Positions 40,480-51,831 of a stretch of DNA of 64,000 nt are shown here, one piece after another (within the stretch, counting starts at the first letter, position 1; each line of letters begins with the position of its first letter). Source of the stretch: Paracidovorax citrulli (lineage in GTDB: Bacteria; Pseudomonadota; Gammaproteobacteria; Burkholderiales; Burkholderiaceae_C); assembly GCF_900100305.1 (NCBI RefSeq), contig NZ_FNEY01000006.1, forward strand, positions 62,001 through 126,000, given 5' to 3'. The notes below the pieces were generated by a model. The model was not told where the DNA came from. It made no database searches and was given only the letters and a program-made list of their open reading frames with translations. The position numbers and the translations under genes are program-made.

Positions 40480-40586
40480 GAAGAGCGATTTTAGCGGATG
40501 CACGGGGGCGCGGCGTACGCGGAGTTAGCATGCAGGCGGCGGGAGCCCGGTCCGCGTCGCGGCAGCGCCACACGTGGCCGCGCTGT

Positions 40587-41351
40587 TCAGCCGCGCAGGA
40601 CCGAGATGCCCCCGTCCACCAGCATCGCGGTGCCGGTGACGAAAGACGAAGCGTCCGACGCCAGGTAGAGCGCCGCCTGCGCGATTTCCTCGGGGCGCGC
40701 CAGCCGCCGCAGGGCGTGCAGCCGGGCTACCTGGGCCAGGGCCTCGGGGCTGCCGTTCATCTCGCGTGCCATGGGGGTGTCGGTGCCGCCGGGCAGCAGG
40801 GCATTGACGCGTATTCCTTCGGCGCCATATTCGGCCGCCAGGGCCTGTGCCAGCCCGATGAGGCCGGACTTGCTGGCTGCGTACGCCGCCACGCCCGCGA
40901 ACCCGGCGGTGTAGCCGACGAAGGTGGAGGTGAAGATGACGGAGCCGCCGCCGCGTTCCCGCATGGCCGGGATCTGCTGCCGCGCGCCGAGGAATGCGCT
41001 GCCGAGATTGGTGTCCAGCGTGTGGCGCCAGTCATCCGGATGGATGTCGGTCGTGGAGCCGAGGGGCCCGAGCGTGCCGGCGTTGTTGAAGGCGATGTCC
41101 AGCCCGCCGAACCGCCCGACCGCCTCCTGCACCAGGGCCCCGGCGTAGGCGGCATCGCGGACGTCGCCGGCCAGCGCGGTGGCCTGTCCGCCGGCGTCCC
41201 GGATCTCCGCCACGAGCCGGTCCAGCTCCGCCTGGCGCCGCGCTCCGGCCACGACGCGCGCGCCCTGCTGCGCGAAGAGCAGGGCGGCGGCCCTGCCGAT
41301 GCCCGAGCTGGCGCCCGTGACGATGGCGATTCGGTGGTCGAGGGAAGGCAT
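40587..41351 (-). CDS. Short-chain dehydrogenase/reductase (SDR)
   Basis: The 254-residue classical SDR has the TGASSGIG cofactor loop (residues about 10-17), NNAG, and the Ser-Tyr-Lys triad with YAASK. ATG 41351 is preferred because it begins just before the cofactor motif; the track upstream to 41381 adds 10 residues with no support. It is not FabG (that gene is at 1684). The substrate is unknown. It is upstream of the asd leader on the same strand. Confidence 0.85.
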   Translation of the reverse strand: MPSLDHRIAIVTGASSGIGRAAALLFAQQGARVVAGARRQAELDRLVAEIRDAGGQATALAGDVRDAAYAGALVQEAVGRFGGLDIAFNNAGTLGPLGSTTDIHPDDWRHTLDTNLGSAFLGARQQIPAMRERGGGSVIFTSTFVGYTAGFAGVAAYAASKSGLIGLAQALAAEYGAEGIRVNALLPGGTDTPMAREMNGSPEALAQVARLHALRRLARPEEIAQAALYLASDASSFVTGTAMLVDGGISVLRG

Positions 41352-41454
41352 GCTGCGGACTCCGGTGCGGTGGTGGAACATGCCTGGAAGTCTGCGCAGG
41401 GCCGCGCTGGCCGTCTGGCCGCATCCGGACCCATGATGCGCCGGGCGGCAGCCG

Positions 41455-41479
41455 AAAAAAAGCGGCCCTTGTGGGCCGC
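41455..41479 (-). terminator. Terminator after leuB
   Basis: On the minus strand GCGGCCC and GGGCCGC form a 7-bp stem with a 4-base loop, followed by TTTTTTT. It ends the leuC-leuD-leuB operon 28 bases after the leuB stop. Confidence 0.85.
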
Positions 41480-41506
41480 TGGTCGGGAAGTGGAACGGGT
41501 AAGGTG

Positions 41507-42580
41507 TCAGCGCGCCAGGGCCTTCACCACCGCATCGCCCATCTGCGCCGTGCCGACCTTGGTCGTGCCCTCGCTCCAGATGTCGGGCGTGCGCAGGCCC
41601 TGGGCCAGCACGTTCTGCACGGCGGCTTCGATGCGCTGGGCGGCGGCTTCCTGGTTCAGGCTGAAGCGCAGCATCATGGCGGCCGACAGGATGGTGGCCA
41701 GCGGGTTGGCGATGCCCTGGCCGGCGATGTCGGGCGCGCTGCCGTGGCTGGGCTCGTACAGGCCCTGGTTCCTGCTGTTCAGGCTGGCCGAAGGCAGCAT
41801 GCCGATGGAACCCGTGAGCATGGAGGCCTCGTCCGAAAGAATGTCGCCGAACATGTTGCCCGTCACCACCACGTCGAAGGCCTTGGGCTTCTTCACCAGC
41901 TGCATGGCGGCGTTGTCCACGTACATGTGCTCCAGCTCCACGTCGGGGTATTCCTTGTGCACGTCGGTGACCACGTCCTTCCAGAACTGGAAGGTTTCCA
42001 GCACGTTGGCCTTGTCCACGCTCGTGACCTTCCTGCTGCGCTTGCGCGCGGCCTGGAAGGCGACGTGCGCGATGCGCTCGATCTCCGGGCGGCTGTAGCG
42101 CATGGTGTCGAAGGCTTCCTCGGCGCCGGGGAAATGCCCGTCGGTGGCCGTGCGGCGGCCGCGCGGCTGGCCGAAGTAGATGTCGCCCGTCAGCTCCCGG
42201 ATGATGAGGATGTCCAGGCCCGCGACGAGTTCGGGCTTGAGGCTGGAGGCGTGCGTGAGCTGCTCGTAGCAGATCGCCGGGCGGAAGTTGGCGAACAGGC
42301 CGAGGTTCTTGCGCAGGCCCAGGATGGCCTGCTCGGGACGCAGCGGGCGGTCGAGCTTGTCGTACTTCCAGTCGCCCACGGCGCCGAACAGCACGGCATC
42401 GGCTTCCCGGGCGAGCGTCAGCGTGGACTCGGGCAGGGGGTGGCCGTGGGCCTCGTAGGCCGCGCCGCCGACCAGGGCGGATTCCATCTCGAAGGGAAGG
42501 TCGAGCGTTTCGAGCACCTTCACGGCCTCGGCCACGATTTCGGGGCCGATGCCGTCGCCGGGCAGGACTGCGATTTTCAT
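41507..42580 (-). CDS. leuB: 3-isopropylmalate dehydrogenase
   Basis: LeuB oxidatively decarboxylates 3-isopropylmalate in leucine synthesis using NAD. The 357-residue protein has [11 protein letters not shown], the substrate-binding [23 protein letters not shown] region (Arg and Tyr residues) and [14 protein letters not shown]. It is the last gene of the leu operon and is followed by a terminator. Confidence 0.97.
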   Translation of the reverse strand: MKIAVLPGDGIGPEIVAEAVKVLETLDLPFEMESALVGGAAYEAHGHPLPESTLTLAREADAVLFGAVGDWKYDKLDRPLRPEQAILGLRKNLGLFANFRPAICYEQLTHASSLKPELVAGLDILIIRELTGDIYFGQPRGRRTATDGHFPGAEEAFDTMRYSRPEIERIAHVAFQAARKRSRKVTSVDKANVLETFQFWKDVVTDVHKEYPDVELEHMYVDNAAMQLVKKPKAFDVVVTGNMFGDILSDEASMLTGSIGMLPSASLNSRNQGLYEPSHGSAPDIAGQGIANPLATILSAAMMLRFSLNQEAAAQRIEAAVQNVLAQGLRTPDIWSEGTTKVGTAQMGDAVVKALAR

Positions 42581-42623
42581 TGGTAGTTCTCTTGGGTGCG
42601 GTTGCGAAGAAGGTCTCGGGGAA

Positions 42624-43277
42624 TCAGGCCGGCATGGTGTGCGCGAGCCAGGGCTTGGTGGCCAGCCGCTCCGCCTCGAAGGCGCGGATCTTGTCGGCCT
42701 GGCGCAGCGTGAGGCCGATGTCGTCGAAGCCGTTGAGCAGGCAGTACTTGCGGAAGGCGTTCACCTCGAACGGGATCTCGGCGCCCTGGGCGCGCACGAT
42801 GACCTGGCGCTCCAGATCGACGGTCAGTTCGTAGCCCGGGAAGGCATGCACCTCGTCGAACAGCTGGGAGACCGTGGCCTCGGGCAGCACGATGGGCAGC
42901 AGGCCGTTCTTGAAGCTGTTGTTGAAGAAGATGTCGGCGAAGCTCGGCGCGATGATGGCGCGGAAGCCGTACTGGTCCAGCGCCCAGGGCGCATGCTCGC
43001 GGCTCGATCCGCAGCCGAAGTTCTTGCGCGCCAGCAGGATGGAGGCGCCCGCGTAGCGCGGCTGGTTCAGCACGAAATCGGGGTTGGGCTTGCGGGCCGA
43101 TTCCGGCACGCCGGGCTGGCCCGGCTGGTCCAGGTAGCGCCACTCGTCGAACAGGTTGGGGCCGAAGCCCGTCTTCTTGATCGACTTCAGGAACTGCTTG
43201 GGGATGATGGCGTCGGTATCGACGTTCTCGCGGTCCATGGGGGCCACGAGGCCTTTGTGGAGGGTGAATTTCTGCAT
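42624..43277 (-). CDS. leuD: 3-isopropylmalate dehydratase small subunit
   Basis: LeuD is the swivelling subunit of isopropylmalate isomerase, with LeuC. The 217-residue protein has the loop [17 protein letters not shown] and [15 protein letters not shown]. It is 43 bases before leuB and preceded by a small entericidin-like gene. Confidence 0.97.
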   Translation of the reverse strand: MQKFTLHKGLVAPMDRENVDTDAIIPKQFLKSIKKTGFGPNLFDEWRYLDQPGQPGVPESARKPNPDFVLNQPRYAGASILLARKNFGCGSSREHAPWALDQYGFRAIIAPSFADIFFNNSFKNGLLPIVLPEATVSQLFDEVHAFPGYELTVDLERQVIVRAQGAEIPFEVNAFRKYCLLNGFDDIGLTLRQADKIRAFEAERLATKPWLAHTMPA

Positions 43278-43305
43278 GGCAGTGTCCGTTGCGGTTCGGT
43301 TCGGA

Positions 43306-43431
43306 TTACTTGGCGGCGCGCTCGATGGCGCTGCCGGCGCGCTGCACGTCCTGGCCCATGCCCTTGACGGTGTTGCAGCCGGCCAGCAGCAGGCCCAGGG
43401 CCAGCGCGAACAGGGCGGTGAAAGTTTTCAT
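43306..43431 (-). CDS. Entericidin-like lipoprotein (41 residues)
   Basis: Between leuC and leuD, ATG 43431 starts a 41-residue protein. A lipoprotein signal peptide ([19 protein letters not shown], lipobox LAGC at 16-19) leads to a short mature part [20 protein letters not shown]. That pattern matches the entericidin A/B family, small membrane-active lipoproteins. The gene is regularly found within the leu operon of related bacteria. It is too short for the usual gene-length cut-off. Confidence 0.85.
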   Translation of the reverse strand: MKTFTALFALALGLLLAGCNTVKGMGQDVQRAGSAIERAAK

Positions 43432-43459
43432 GGCGGATTCCTGGAGGGGCTGGTGGCGG

Positions 43460-44881
43460 TCAGGCGAACTTGCGGATGTCCACGAAGTGCCCGTGCACGG
43501 CCGCGGCGGCCGCCATGGCGGGGCTGACGAGGTGGGTGCGCCCGCCCGCGCCCTGGCGACCTTCGAAGTTGCGGTTGCTGGTGGACGCGCAGCGCTCGCC
43601 CGGCTCCAGGCGGTCGGCGTTCATGGCCAGGCACATGGAGCAGCCGGGCTCGCGCCACTCGAAGCCCGCGGCCTTGAAGACCTGGTCCAGGCCTTCGCGC
43701 TCGGCCTGTTCCTTCACCAGGCCCGAGCCGGGCACCACCATCGCCACCTTGATGTTCCGTGCCACCTTCCGGCCCAGCTTTTTCACCACGGCAGCGGCTT
43801 CGCGCATGTCCTCGATGCGGCTGTTGGTGCAACTGCCGATGAACACCTTGTCCACGAAGATGTCGTTCAGCGGCTTGCCGGGCTCCAGTGCCATGTAGGT
43901 GAGCGCGCGCTCGATGGCGCTGCGCTTGTTCGGGTCCTTTTCCTTGTCCGGGTCGGGCACGCTGGCGTCCACGCCCAGCACCATCTCGGGCGAGGTGCCC
44001 CAGGTGACCTGCGGAACGATGTCGGCGCCGTTCAAGGTGACGACGGTGTCGAAGTGGGCGTCGGCATCCGAATGCAGCGTCTTCCAGTAGGCGACGGCCT
44101 GATCCCATTCCACACCGGTGGGGGAGAGCGGCCGGTTCTTCACGTACTCGATGGTCTTGTCGTCCACCGCCACCAGGCCGGCGCGGGCGCCGGCCTCGAT
44201 GGCCATGTTGCAGACCGTCATGCGGCCTTCCATGCTCAGGGCGCGGATGGCGGGGCCCGCGAACTCGATGGTGTAGCCCGTGCCGCCGGCCGTGCCGATC
44301 TTGCCGATGATGGCCAGCACGATGTCCTTGGCCGTCACGCCGGGGGCGACCTGGCCCTCCACGCGGATCAGCATGTTCTTCGCCTTCTTGGCCAGCAGGG
44401 TCTGCGTGGCCATCACGTGTTCGACCTCGCTGGTGCCGATGCCGTGCGCCAGGGCGCCGAACGCGCCGTGCGTGCTGGTATGGCTGTCGCCGCAGACCAC
44501 GGTCATGCCGGGCAGGGTGGCGCCGTTCTCGGGGCCGATCACGTGCACGATGCCCTGGCGCTTGCTCATGAACGGGAAGAAGGCGGCGGCGCCCACTTCG
44601 GCGATGTTCTTGTCCAGCGTGGTGATCTGTTCCTTGCTGATCGGGTCCTCGATGCCGTCGTAGCCGCGCTCCCAGCCGGTGGTGGGCGTGTTGTGGTCGG
44701 CCGTGGCGACGATGGAGCTGACGCGCCAGACCTTGCGGCCGGCCTGGCGGATGCCCTCGAACGCCTGCGGGCTGGTCACTTCATGCACCAGGTGGCGGTC
44801 GATGTAGAGGATGGCCGTGCCGTCCTCTTCGGTATGGACGACATGCTCGTCCCAGATCTTGTCGTAGAGGGTGCGTCCCAT
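43460..44881 (-). CDS. leuC: 3-isopropylmalate dehydratase large subunit
   Basis: LeuC is the 4Fe-4S aconitase-like subunit of isopropylmalate isomerase. The 473-residue protein has [25 protein letters not shown] and [13 protein letters not shown], with cluster cysteines at VCGDSHT, GSCTNSR and GCSMCLA. Minor feature: the start ATG 44881 lies 49 bases from the LysR stop. A TAGAAT at 44933-44928 (minus strand) overlapping the lysR stop could serve as a -10. Confidence 0.97.
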   Translation of the reverse strand: MGRTLYDKIWDEHVVHTEEDGTAILYIDRHLVHEVTSPQAFEGIRQAGRKVWRVSSIVATADHNTPTTGWERGYDGIEDPISKEQITTLDKNIAEVGAAAFFPFMSKRQGIVHVIGPENGATLPGMTVVCGDSHTSTHGAFGALAHGIGTSEVEHVMATQTLLAKKAKNMLIRVEGQVAPGVTAKDIVLAIIGKIGTAGGTGYTIEFAGPAIRALSMEGRMTVCNMAIEAGARAGLVAVDDKTIEYVKNRPLSPTGVEWDQAVAYWKTLHSDADAHFDTVVTLNGADIVPQVTWGTSPEMVLGVDASVPDPDKEKDPNKRSAIERALTYMALEPGKPLNDIFVDKVFIGSCTNSRIEDMREAAAVVKKLGRKVARNIKVAMVVPGSGLVKEQAEREGLDQVFKAAGFEWREPGCSMCLAMNADRLEPGERCASTSNRNFEGRQGAGGRTHLVSPAMAAAAAVHGHFVDIRKFA

Positions 44882-44930
44882 GGTGTGTTCTCTCTTGGGC
44901 TGGTTCAGGGTGGGGATGGGTGGGTGGATT

Positions 44931-45866
44931 CTAGGAAGAGGTCTTGCGTTCCGGCGGTGCCAGATGGTCGGCCAGCAGCCGCGCCGTCACGGGCAGGCTG
45001 CCGAAGTCACGCGCGACGAGCCGCAGCGAGCGTTCCGCCCAGGGTTCGTCCAGGGCGACCGGCTGCAGCCGCCCCACGCCGCGCATCAGCGCGAAGGCCC
45101 GGTCGGGGAGCAGCCCGATGCCGAGGCCGTTGTCGATCATGCGGCACATGGCGTCCAGGCCCGTGACCTGGATGCGCTGGCGCAGGGGCCGCCCGGCACG
45201 CGCCGCGCCGCGCCGCATGGCGAGGCTGATGCTGCTGTTGGCCTGCAGCCCGACGATGTCCCAGTCGAGCACGTCCTCGAACCGGACCGCGGGCCGTCCC
45301 GCCAGCGGATGCCCCTCGGGCACCACGAGCACCAGCCGGTCGCTGCGGTAGGGGCGGCTCTGCAGTTCCTGGGGTTCGGCGCCGTCGCCGGTATGGCACA
45401 GGCCCAGGTCGGCGGCGCCTTCGCGCACGGCATGCAGGACGTCGGGGCTCAGGTGCTCCTGCAGGTCGATCTTGACCTGGGCGTGTTCCCTGGCGAAGGC
45501 CCCGAGATCCTCGGGCAGGAACTGCACGATGGCGGAAATGTTCGCGTGCACCCGCACATGGCCGCGCACGCCGTCGGCGTATTCGCTCAGTTCGCCCTGC
45601 ATGCGCTCCAGCCCGAAGAGCACGGTGCGCGCATGGTGCAGCAGGCTCTCGCCCGCCGGCGTCAGCGTCACGCCCCGGCTGTGGCGGTACAGCAGCGCGG
45701 AGCCCACGGCCGTCTCCAGGTCCGACAGGCGCTTGCTGACCGCGGAGGCCGCGATGAATTCGCGCTCCGCGGCGCGACCGATGCTGCCCAGCTCGCAGAC
45801 GGCCACGAACAGCTGCAGCGAGGTCAGGTCGATGCGGCGCGCGAAATGGCGGTCGGGATTTTTCAT
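44931..45866 (-). CDS. LysR-type transcriptional regulator
   Basis: The 311-residue protein has an N-terminal winged helix-turn-helix ([39 protein letters not shown]), followed by a LysR substrate-binding domain. ATG 45866 is the only start that includes the whole helix-turn-helix. It lies directly upstream of leuC on the same strand, so it is a candidate for control of the leu operon, though divergent or distant targets are equally possible. The ligand is unknown. Confidence 0.9.
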   Translation of the reverse strand: MKNPDRHFARRIDLTSLQLFVAVCELGSIGRAAEREFIAASAVSKRLSDLETAVGSALLYRHSRGVTLTPAGESLLHHARTVLFGLERMQGELSEYADGVRGHVRVHANISAIVQFLPEDLGAFAREHAQVKIDLQEHLSPDVLHAVREGAADLGLCHTGDGAEPQELQSRPYRSDRLVLVVPEGHPLAGRPAVRFEDVLDWDIVGLQANSSISLAMRRGAARAGRPLRQRIQVTGLDAMCRMIDNGLGIGLLPDRAFALMRGVGRLQPVALDEPWAERSLRLVARDFGSLPVTARLLADHLAPPERKTSS

Positions 45867-45982
45867 GGGGCGGGGCGTCGGGCTTCTTCGAAAGAGAAGT
45901 CTGGGTGGTATTTTCTCCTGTATGGATGGGGCGGGCCGTCGCGAAACACGACGTCGCACATCGCGATGGCGGACACCGGGAC

Positions 45983-46014
45983 AAAAAAAACCGCCCGGCG
46001 CGGTGCGCGGGCGG
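45983..46014 (-). terminator. Terminator after dnaJ
   Basis: On the minus strand CCGCCCG and CGGGCGG form a 7-bp stem, with a 10-base centre, followed by TTTTTTTT. It ends the grpE-dnaK-dnaJ group 23 bases after the dnaJ stop. Confidence 0.85.
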
Positions 46015-46037
46015 CCTGCAGCGGGCATGCGGGGCGG

Positions 46038-47174
46038 TCAGGTGAAGAGGTTCTTCAGCCGATCGGTCCAGCTCTCGCCGCTGGGCGAATGCTTGCCGCC
46101 ACCCTTCTTGAGGGAGTCGTCCAGTTCGCGCAGCAGCTTGCGCTGGTGCTCGGTGAGCTTCACGGGCGTTTCCACCACGATGTGGCAGTACAGGTCGCCC
46201 GGATAGCTGGCGCGCACGCCCTTGATCCCCTTGCCGCGCAGCCGGAACTGCTTGCCGGCCTGGGTGCCCTCGGGGATGTCGATCGCGGCCTTGCCCTGCA
46301 GCGTGGGGACTTCGATCTCGCCGCCCAGGGCCGCGGTGATGAAGCTCACCGGCACCTGGCAGTGCAGGTCGTCGCCGTCGCGCTCGAAGATCTCGTGCTT
46401 CTTCAGGCGGATCTCGATGTAGAGGTCGCCCGGAGGCCCGCCGTTGGTGCCCGGCTCGCCGTTGCCGACGCTGCGGATGCGCATGCCGTCGTCGATGCCG
46501 GCGGGGATCTTCACTTCCAGCGTCTTCTGCTTCTTGACCTTGCCCTGGCCGTGGCAGGTGACGCACGGCTCGGGAATGATCTTGCCCGTGCCGCGGCAGT
46601 GCGGGCAGGTCTGCTGCACGCTGAAGAAGCCCTGGCGCATCTGCACCGTGCCCGTGCCCGAACACGTCGTGCATGTCTTTGCGCTGGTGCCGGGCTTGGC
46701 GCCGCTGCCGTGGCAGGTTTCGCAGTTCTCCCAGGACGGGATGCGGATCTGCGCTTCCTTGCCCTTGGCGGCCTCCTCCAGCGTGATGTCCATCGCGTAG
46801 CTGAGGTCGTTGCCGCGATAGACCTGCCGCCCGCCGCCCGCGCCCCGGCGGCCGCCGAACATGTCGCCGAAGATGTCGCCGAACGCTTCCGCGAAACCGC
46901 CGAAGCCTTCCGCGCCGGCGCCACCGGGGCCGCGCATGTTCGGATCGACGCCGGCATGGCCGAACTGGTCGTAGGCCGCGCGCTTCTGCGGATCGGAGAG
47001 CATCTCGTAGGCCTCCTTGGCCTCCTTGAACTTCTCCTCGGCCGGCTTGGCGGCATCACCCTGGTTGCGGTCCGGGTGGTGCTTCATCGCCAGCTTGCGA
47101 TAGGCCTTCTTGATCTCTTCGTCCGAGGCGTTCTTGGGAACGCCCAGGACTTCGTAAAAGTCTCGTTTGGACAT
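46038..47174 (-). CDS. dnaJ: Chaperone DnaJ (Hsp40)
   Basis: DnaJ stimulates DnaK ATPase and delivers substrates. The 378-residue protein has the J domain with HPD at residues 33-35 and a Gly/Phe-rich region. Four CxxCxGxG zinc motifs ([32 protein letters not shown]) follow, then the C-terminal substrate domain. It follows dnaK after a 110-base gap that can form GC-rich hairpins. Confidence 0.98.
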   Translation of the reverse strand: MSKRDFYEVLGVPKNASDEEIKKAYRKLAMKHHPDRNQGDAAKPAEEKFKEAKEAYEMLSDPQKRAAYDQFGHAGVDPNMRGPGGAGAEGFGGFAEAFGDIFGDMFGGRRGAGGGRQVYRGNDLSYAMDITLEEAAKGKEAQIRIPSWENCETCHGSGAKPGTSAKTCTTCSGTGTVQMRQGFFSVQQTCPHCRGTGKIIPEPCVTCHGQGKVKKQKTLEVKIPAGIDDGMRIRSVGNGEPGTNGGPPGDLYIEIRLKKHEIFERDGDDLHCQVPVSFITAALGGEIEVPTLQGKAAIDIPEGTQAGKQFRLRGKGIKGVRASYPGDLYCHIVVETPVKLTEHQRKLLRELDDSLKKGGGKHSPSGESWTDRLKNLFT

Positions 47175-47284
47175 GGTGTTTTCGGGTCCTTTGGGAACAC
47201 GAACGCCGCGCAGGCCCTCGGGGGAAAGGGCACGGCGCGGCGGCTAGGGAAGGCACGCGCGCCCGGTGGGTGCGCGTGGCGTCG

Positions 47285-49249
<1,965 letters not shown>

Positions 49250-49291
49250 GTTTTTCTCCGCGATCTTGAAGGATTTGGATAGCCAGTAACT

Positions 49292-49300
49292 TGTGGATAA
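49292..49300 (-). promoter_or_regulatory. DnaA-box match before dnaK
   Basis: TTATCCACA on the minus strand is an exact DnaA box, 43 bases before dnaK. It partly overlaps a sigma-32-like CTTGAAG stretch just upstream. A regulatory link is possible; chance occurrence is also possible. Confidence 0.35.
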
Positions 49301-49376
49301 CTTGTCCGGCTTCAAGCCGTCGGCCCGGGGAATTTCTTTCCGCGGCGTACCGGGCGGCGAGGGCCGGACGGGGGCG

Positions 49377-49946
49377 TCACTTCGGTGCCGCCACCGTGAC
49401 GAGGGCCGGGCGCAGCACCCGGTCGGCGATGACGTAGCCTTTCTGCAGCACGGACACGATGGTGTTGGGCTCCTGCTCGGCGGGCACCATGCTGATGGCC
49501 TGGTGCTGGTGGGGGTCGAACTTCTCGCCGGCGCCCGGCTGGATCGCCAGCACCTTGTTGCGCTCGAGGGCGGAGGTGAGCTGGCGCAGCGTGGCGTCGG
49601 TGCCTTCGCGCAGCTGCTCGATCGTGGCGTCCTTGATGGCGAGCGCCGCCGTCAGGCTGTCGGCCACGGGCAGCAGGCTCTCGGCGAAGCTCTCGATGCC
49701 GAACTTGCGTGCCTTGGAGACTTCCTCGTCCGCGCGGCGGCGGGCGTTCTCGGCTTCGGCCTTGGCGCGCAGGAACTGGTCGGCGAGGTCGGCGCTCTTG
49801 GCCTTGAGCTCGGCCAGTTCGTTCTGCAGGCGGCCCAGCTCGTCCGCCGCATGCGCGGCCATGGTCGCCTCCACGGCTTCGGGGCTGTCGGACGGAGACG
49901 CCGTCGCCGCGGCGTTCTGGGGGGCTGAATGCTGTTGATCGGACAT
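49377..49946 (-). CDS. grpE: Nucleotide exchange factor GrpE
   Basis: GrpE releases ADP from DnaK. The 189-residue protein from ATG 49946 has an N-terminal disordered tip, the long dimerisation coiled coil (about residues 30-90) and the C-terminal beta domain with [20 protein letters not shown]. It is 127 bases before dnaK on the same strand. A heat-shock-like promoter lies 44 bases upstream. Confidence 0.96.
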   Translation of the reverse strand: MSDQQHSAPQNAAATASPSDSPEAVEATMAAHAADELGRLQNELAELKAKSADLADQFLRAKAEAENARRRADEEVSKARKFGIESFAESLLPVADSLTAALAIKDATIEQLREGTDATLRQLTSALERNKVLAIQPGAGEKFDPHQHQAISMVPAEQEPNTIVSVLQKGYVIADRVLRPALVTVAAPK

Positions 49947-49989
49947 GTCGGTTGTTCTGGTGTAGGTGAATGAACGATGGACGCACGGC

Positions 49990-50017
49990 ACCTGGGTGCA
50001 AAGGGAGGGATTTCAAG
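49990..50017 (-). promoter_or_regulatory. Candidate sigma-32 promoter of grpE-dnaK
   Basis: On the minus strand CTTGAAA (50017-50011) and CCCAGGT (49996-49990) are 14 bases apart, near the heat-shock pattern CTTGAAA/CCCCATNT. The -35 is exact; the -10 matches only partly. Confidence 0.5.
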
Positions 50018-50110
50018 CGAAGTCCCGCCAAATTCCGGCATCTGCCTCCCGAACGGGGGGCGGAGCGCACATGCCGGCGCAAGGAGTGTACAAGCCGGCG
50101 GGGGTAGGGC

Positions 50111-50116
50111 TATAAT
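50111..50116 (+). promoter_or_regulatory. -10 element TATAAT of the rpsF operon
   Basis: A perfect TATAAT at 50111-50116, followed by CGCC, lies 69 bases before rpsF. The -35 region is not clear (GTGTAC around 50086). Confidence 0.6.
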
Positions 50117-50184
50117 CGCCGGCTTTGCCTTGCCACACTGCTTCACATGACGCGGCGGGTGGCTCATCCCAGAAGGAGAAAAGC

Positions 50185-50562
50185 ATGCGTCACTACGAAA
50201 TCATCTTGCTGATCCATCCGGATCAAAGCGAACAGGTTCCAGCCATGCTGGAGCGCTACAAGGGCATGATCACCGCCGGCGGCGGCAAGATCCACCGCGT
50301 GGAAGACTGGGGCCGTCGCCAGCTGGCCTACATGATCAACAAGCTCGCCAAGGCCCATTACCTGTGCGTGAACATCGAGGCCGACCAGGCCGTGATGGCT
50401 GAACTGGAGCATGCCTTCAAGTTCAACGACGCCGTGCTGCGCCACCTGACCGTCGTGAAGAAGAAGGCCGAGACCGGCGCTTCCTCGATGATGAAGACCG
50501 TCGAGCGCGAAGAGGCACGCAAGGCCAGCCAGGCCGAGTTCGCCGCTGCCAACGAGCGCTGA
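50185..50562 (+). CDS. rpsF: 30S ribosomal protein S6
   Basis: S6 pairs with S18 in the small-subunit platform. The 125-residue protein begins [19 protein letters not shown] after the ribosome site AAGGAG (about 50172-50177). It heads rpsF-priB-rpsR-rplI. The C-terminal tail is Glu/Ala-rich. Normal. Confidence 0.97.
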   Translation: MRHYEIILLIHPDQSEQVPAMLERYKGMITAGGGKIHRVEDWGRRQLAYMINKLAKAHYLCVNIEADQAVMAELEHAFKFNDAVLRHLTVVKKKAETGASSMMKTVEREEARKASQAEFAAANER

Positions 50563-50584
50563 TCCGACCGCTTTCCCGGGAGCT

Positions 50585-50881
50585 GTGGAACCCTGCAACA
50601 GCGTGACGCTGACGGCCTGCATCGCGGAGACCAAGCCTCTGCGGTACACCCCGGCCGGCCTGCCCGCCCTGGACCTGAAGCTCGAGCACGGCTCGAAGCA
50701 GTCCGAGGCTGGCGTGCAGCGAGACGTTGCGGCGGTTGTGAAGGCAGTGGCCTTCGGCGCATTGGCCGAACGCCTCGCCCGGCAGGCACTGGGCAGCCTC
50801 TGGACCTTCCAGGGCTTCCTCGCCACGCCGCGCAACGCCAAGGGTCTGGTGTTCCACATCCAGGACATTCAACAAGATTAA
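50585..50881 (+). CDS. priB: Primosomal replication protein N (PriB)
   Basis: PriB is a single-stranded-DNA-binding OB-fold protein of the replication restart primosome. The 98-residue protein starts at GTG 50585. It shows the OB-fold pattern NSVTLTACIAETKPLRYTPAG and LDLKLEH. It lies between rpsF and rpsR, as in related bacteria. Confidence 0.93.
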   Translation: MEPCNSVTLTACIAETKPLRYTPAGLPALDLKLEHGSKQSEAGVQRDVAAVVKAVAFGALAERLARQALGSLWTFQGFLATPRNAKGLVFHIQDIQQD

Positions 50882-50899
50882 TTTTCAAGAGGCTTCCAA

Positions 50900-51181
50900 A
50901 TGGCCACGTTCAAGAAGTTCAACAAGGACAAGCGTCCGAAGCGCAACACCCAGTCGCTGCTGTTCAAGCGCAAGCGTTTCTGCCGTTTCACGGTCGCCGG
51001 CGTCGAAGAGATCGACTACAAGGATGTCGACACGCTGCGTGACTTCATCGCCGAAAACGGCAAGATCATCCCCGCGCGCCTGACCGGCACGCGCGCCATC
51101 TACCAGCGTCAGCTGAACACCGCCATCAAGCGTGCGCGCTTCCTGGCCCTGGTGCCCTACAGCGACCAGCACAAGATCTGA
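50900..51181 (+). CDS. rpsR: 30S ribosomal protein S18
   Basis: S18 binds S6 on the small subunit. The 93-residue protein has [19 protein letters not shown] and the C-terminal [27 protein letters not shown] pattern. The start ATG 50900 follows AAGAGG. Confidence 0.97.
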   Translation: MATFKKFNKDKRPKRNTQSLLFKRKRFCRFTVAGVEEIDYKDVDTLRDFIAENGKIIPARLTGTRAIYQRQLNTAIKRARFLALVPYSDQHKI

Positions 51182-51193
51182 GGAGCAAGAGCC

Positions 51194-51646
51194 ATGCAAA
51201 TCATCCTGCTCGACAAAGTCGTCAACCTCGGCAACCTGGGCGAAATCGTCAAGGTCAAGGACGGCTACGCACGCAACTTCCTGATCCCCTCGGGCCGCGC
51301 ACGCCGCGCCACCGAAGCCAACAAGGCCGAATTCGAAGCCAAGCGCGCCGAACTCGAAAAGGCTGCAGCCGCCAAGCTGGCTGAAGCCCAGGCCCAGGGC
51401 GAGAAGCTCGGCGGCACGACCGTCAAGCTGACGCAGAAGGCCGGCGTGGACGGCCGCCTGTTCGGCTCCGTGACCAACCACGACATCGCCGAAGAGCTGA
51501 ACAAGCAAGGCTACAAGATCGCCAAGTCGCAGGTCCGCCTGCCCAGCGGCCCCATCAAGACCGTGGGCGACTCCACGGTGAGCGTGGCCCTGCACACCGA
51601 CGTGGTGGTGGAAGTCACCGTGTCCGTGTACGGCGAAACCGCCTGA
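51194..51646 (+). CDS. rplI: 50S ribosomal protein L9
   Basis: L9 binds 23S rRNA near the L1 stalk. The 150-residue protein starts [19 protein letters not shown], with a long central helix and a C-terminal domain. The ATG follows GAGGAGC. It is the last gene of the S6-PriB-S18-L9 operon and is followed by a terminator. Confidence 0.97.
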   Translation: MQIILLDKVVNLGNLGEIVKVKDGYARNFLIPSGRARRATEANKAEFEAKRAELEKAAAAKLAEAQAQGEKLGGTTVKLTQKAGVDGRLFGSVTNHDIAEELNKQGYKIAKSQVRLPSGPIKTVGDSTVSVALHTDVVVEVTVSVYGETA

Positions 51647-51683
51647 TCGGCAAGAAAGCCGGAGCGCTTTCCACCCGGCAAAA

Positions 51684-51705
51684 GCCGCCTCCCGAGGCGG
51701 CTTTT
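51684..51705 (+). terminator. Terminator after rplI
   Basis: GCCGCCT (51684-51690) and AGGCGGC (51695-51701) form a 7-bp stem with loop CCCG, followed by TTTT. Confidence 0.75.
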
Positions 51706-51757
51706 GCGTTTTCTGGCGCCGCATCCATGCACCGCCAGCCCACCGGCTGTGAACGGC

Positions 51758-51777
51758 TTTTCCACAGACTTGTCCAC
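51758..51777 (+). promoter_or_regulatory. Two DnaA-box-like sequences before dnaB
   Basis: TTTTCCACA (51758-51766) and TTGTCCACT (51769-51777) each differ from TTATCCACA by one or two bases and lie two bases apart, about 60 bases before dnaB. Their role is unknown; noted because DnaB is loaded by DnaA at the origin. Confidence 0.3.
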
Positions 51778-51831
51778 TGACCGACAGTTTCCGGCCCCGC
51801 TGTGGTGCCGGAAGCGCAAGGATCGATTGCC

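Noticed and set aside
47175-47284. GC-rich hairpins between dnaK and dnaJ
   Set aside because: Hairpins such as CACGCGC/GCGCGTG are seen, but no T-run follows and such structures are common in this base composition.
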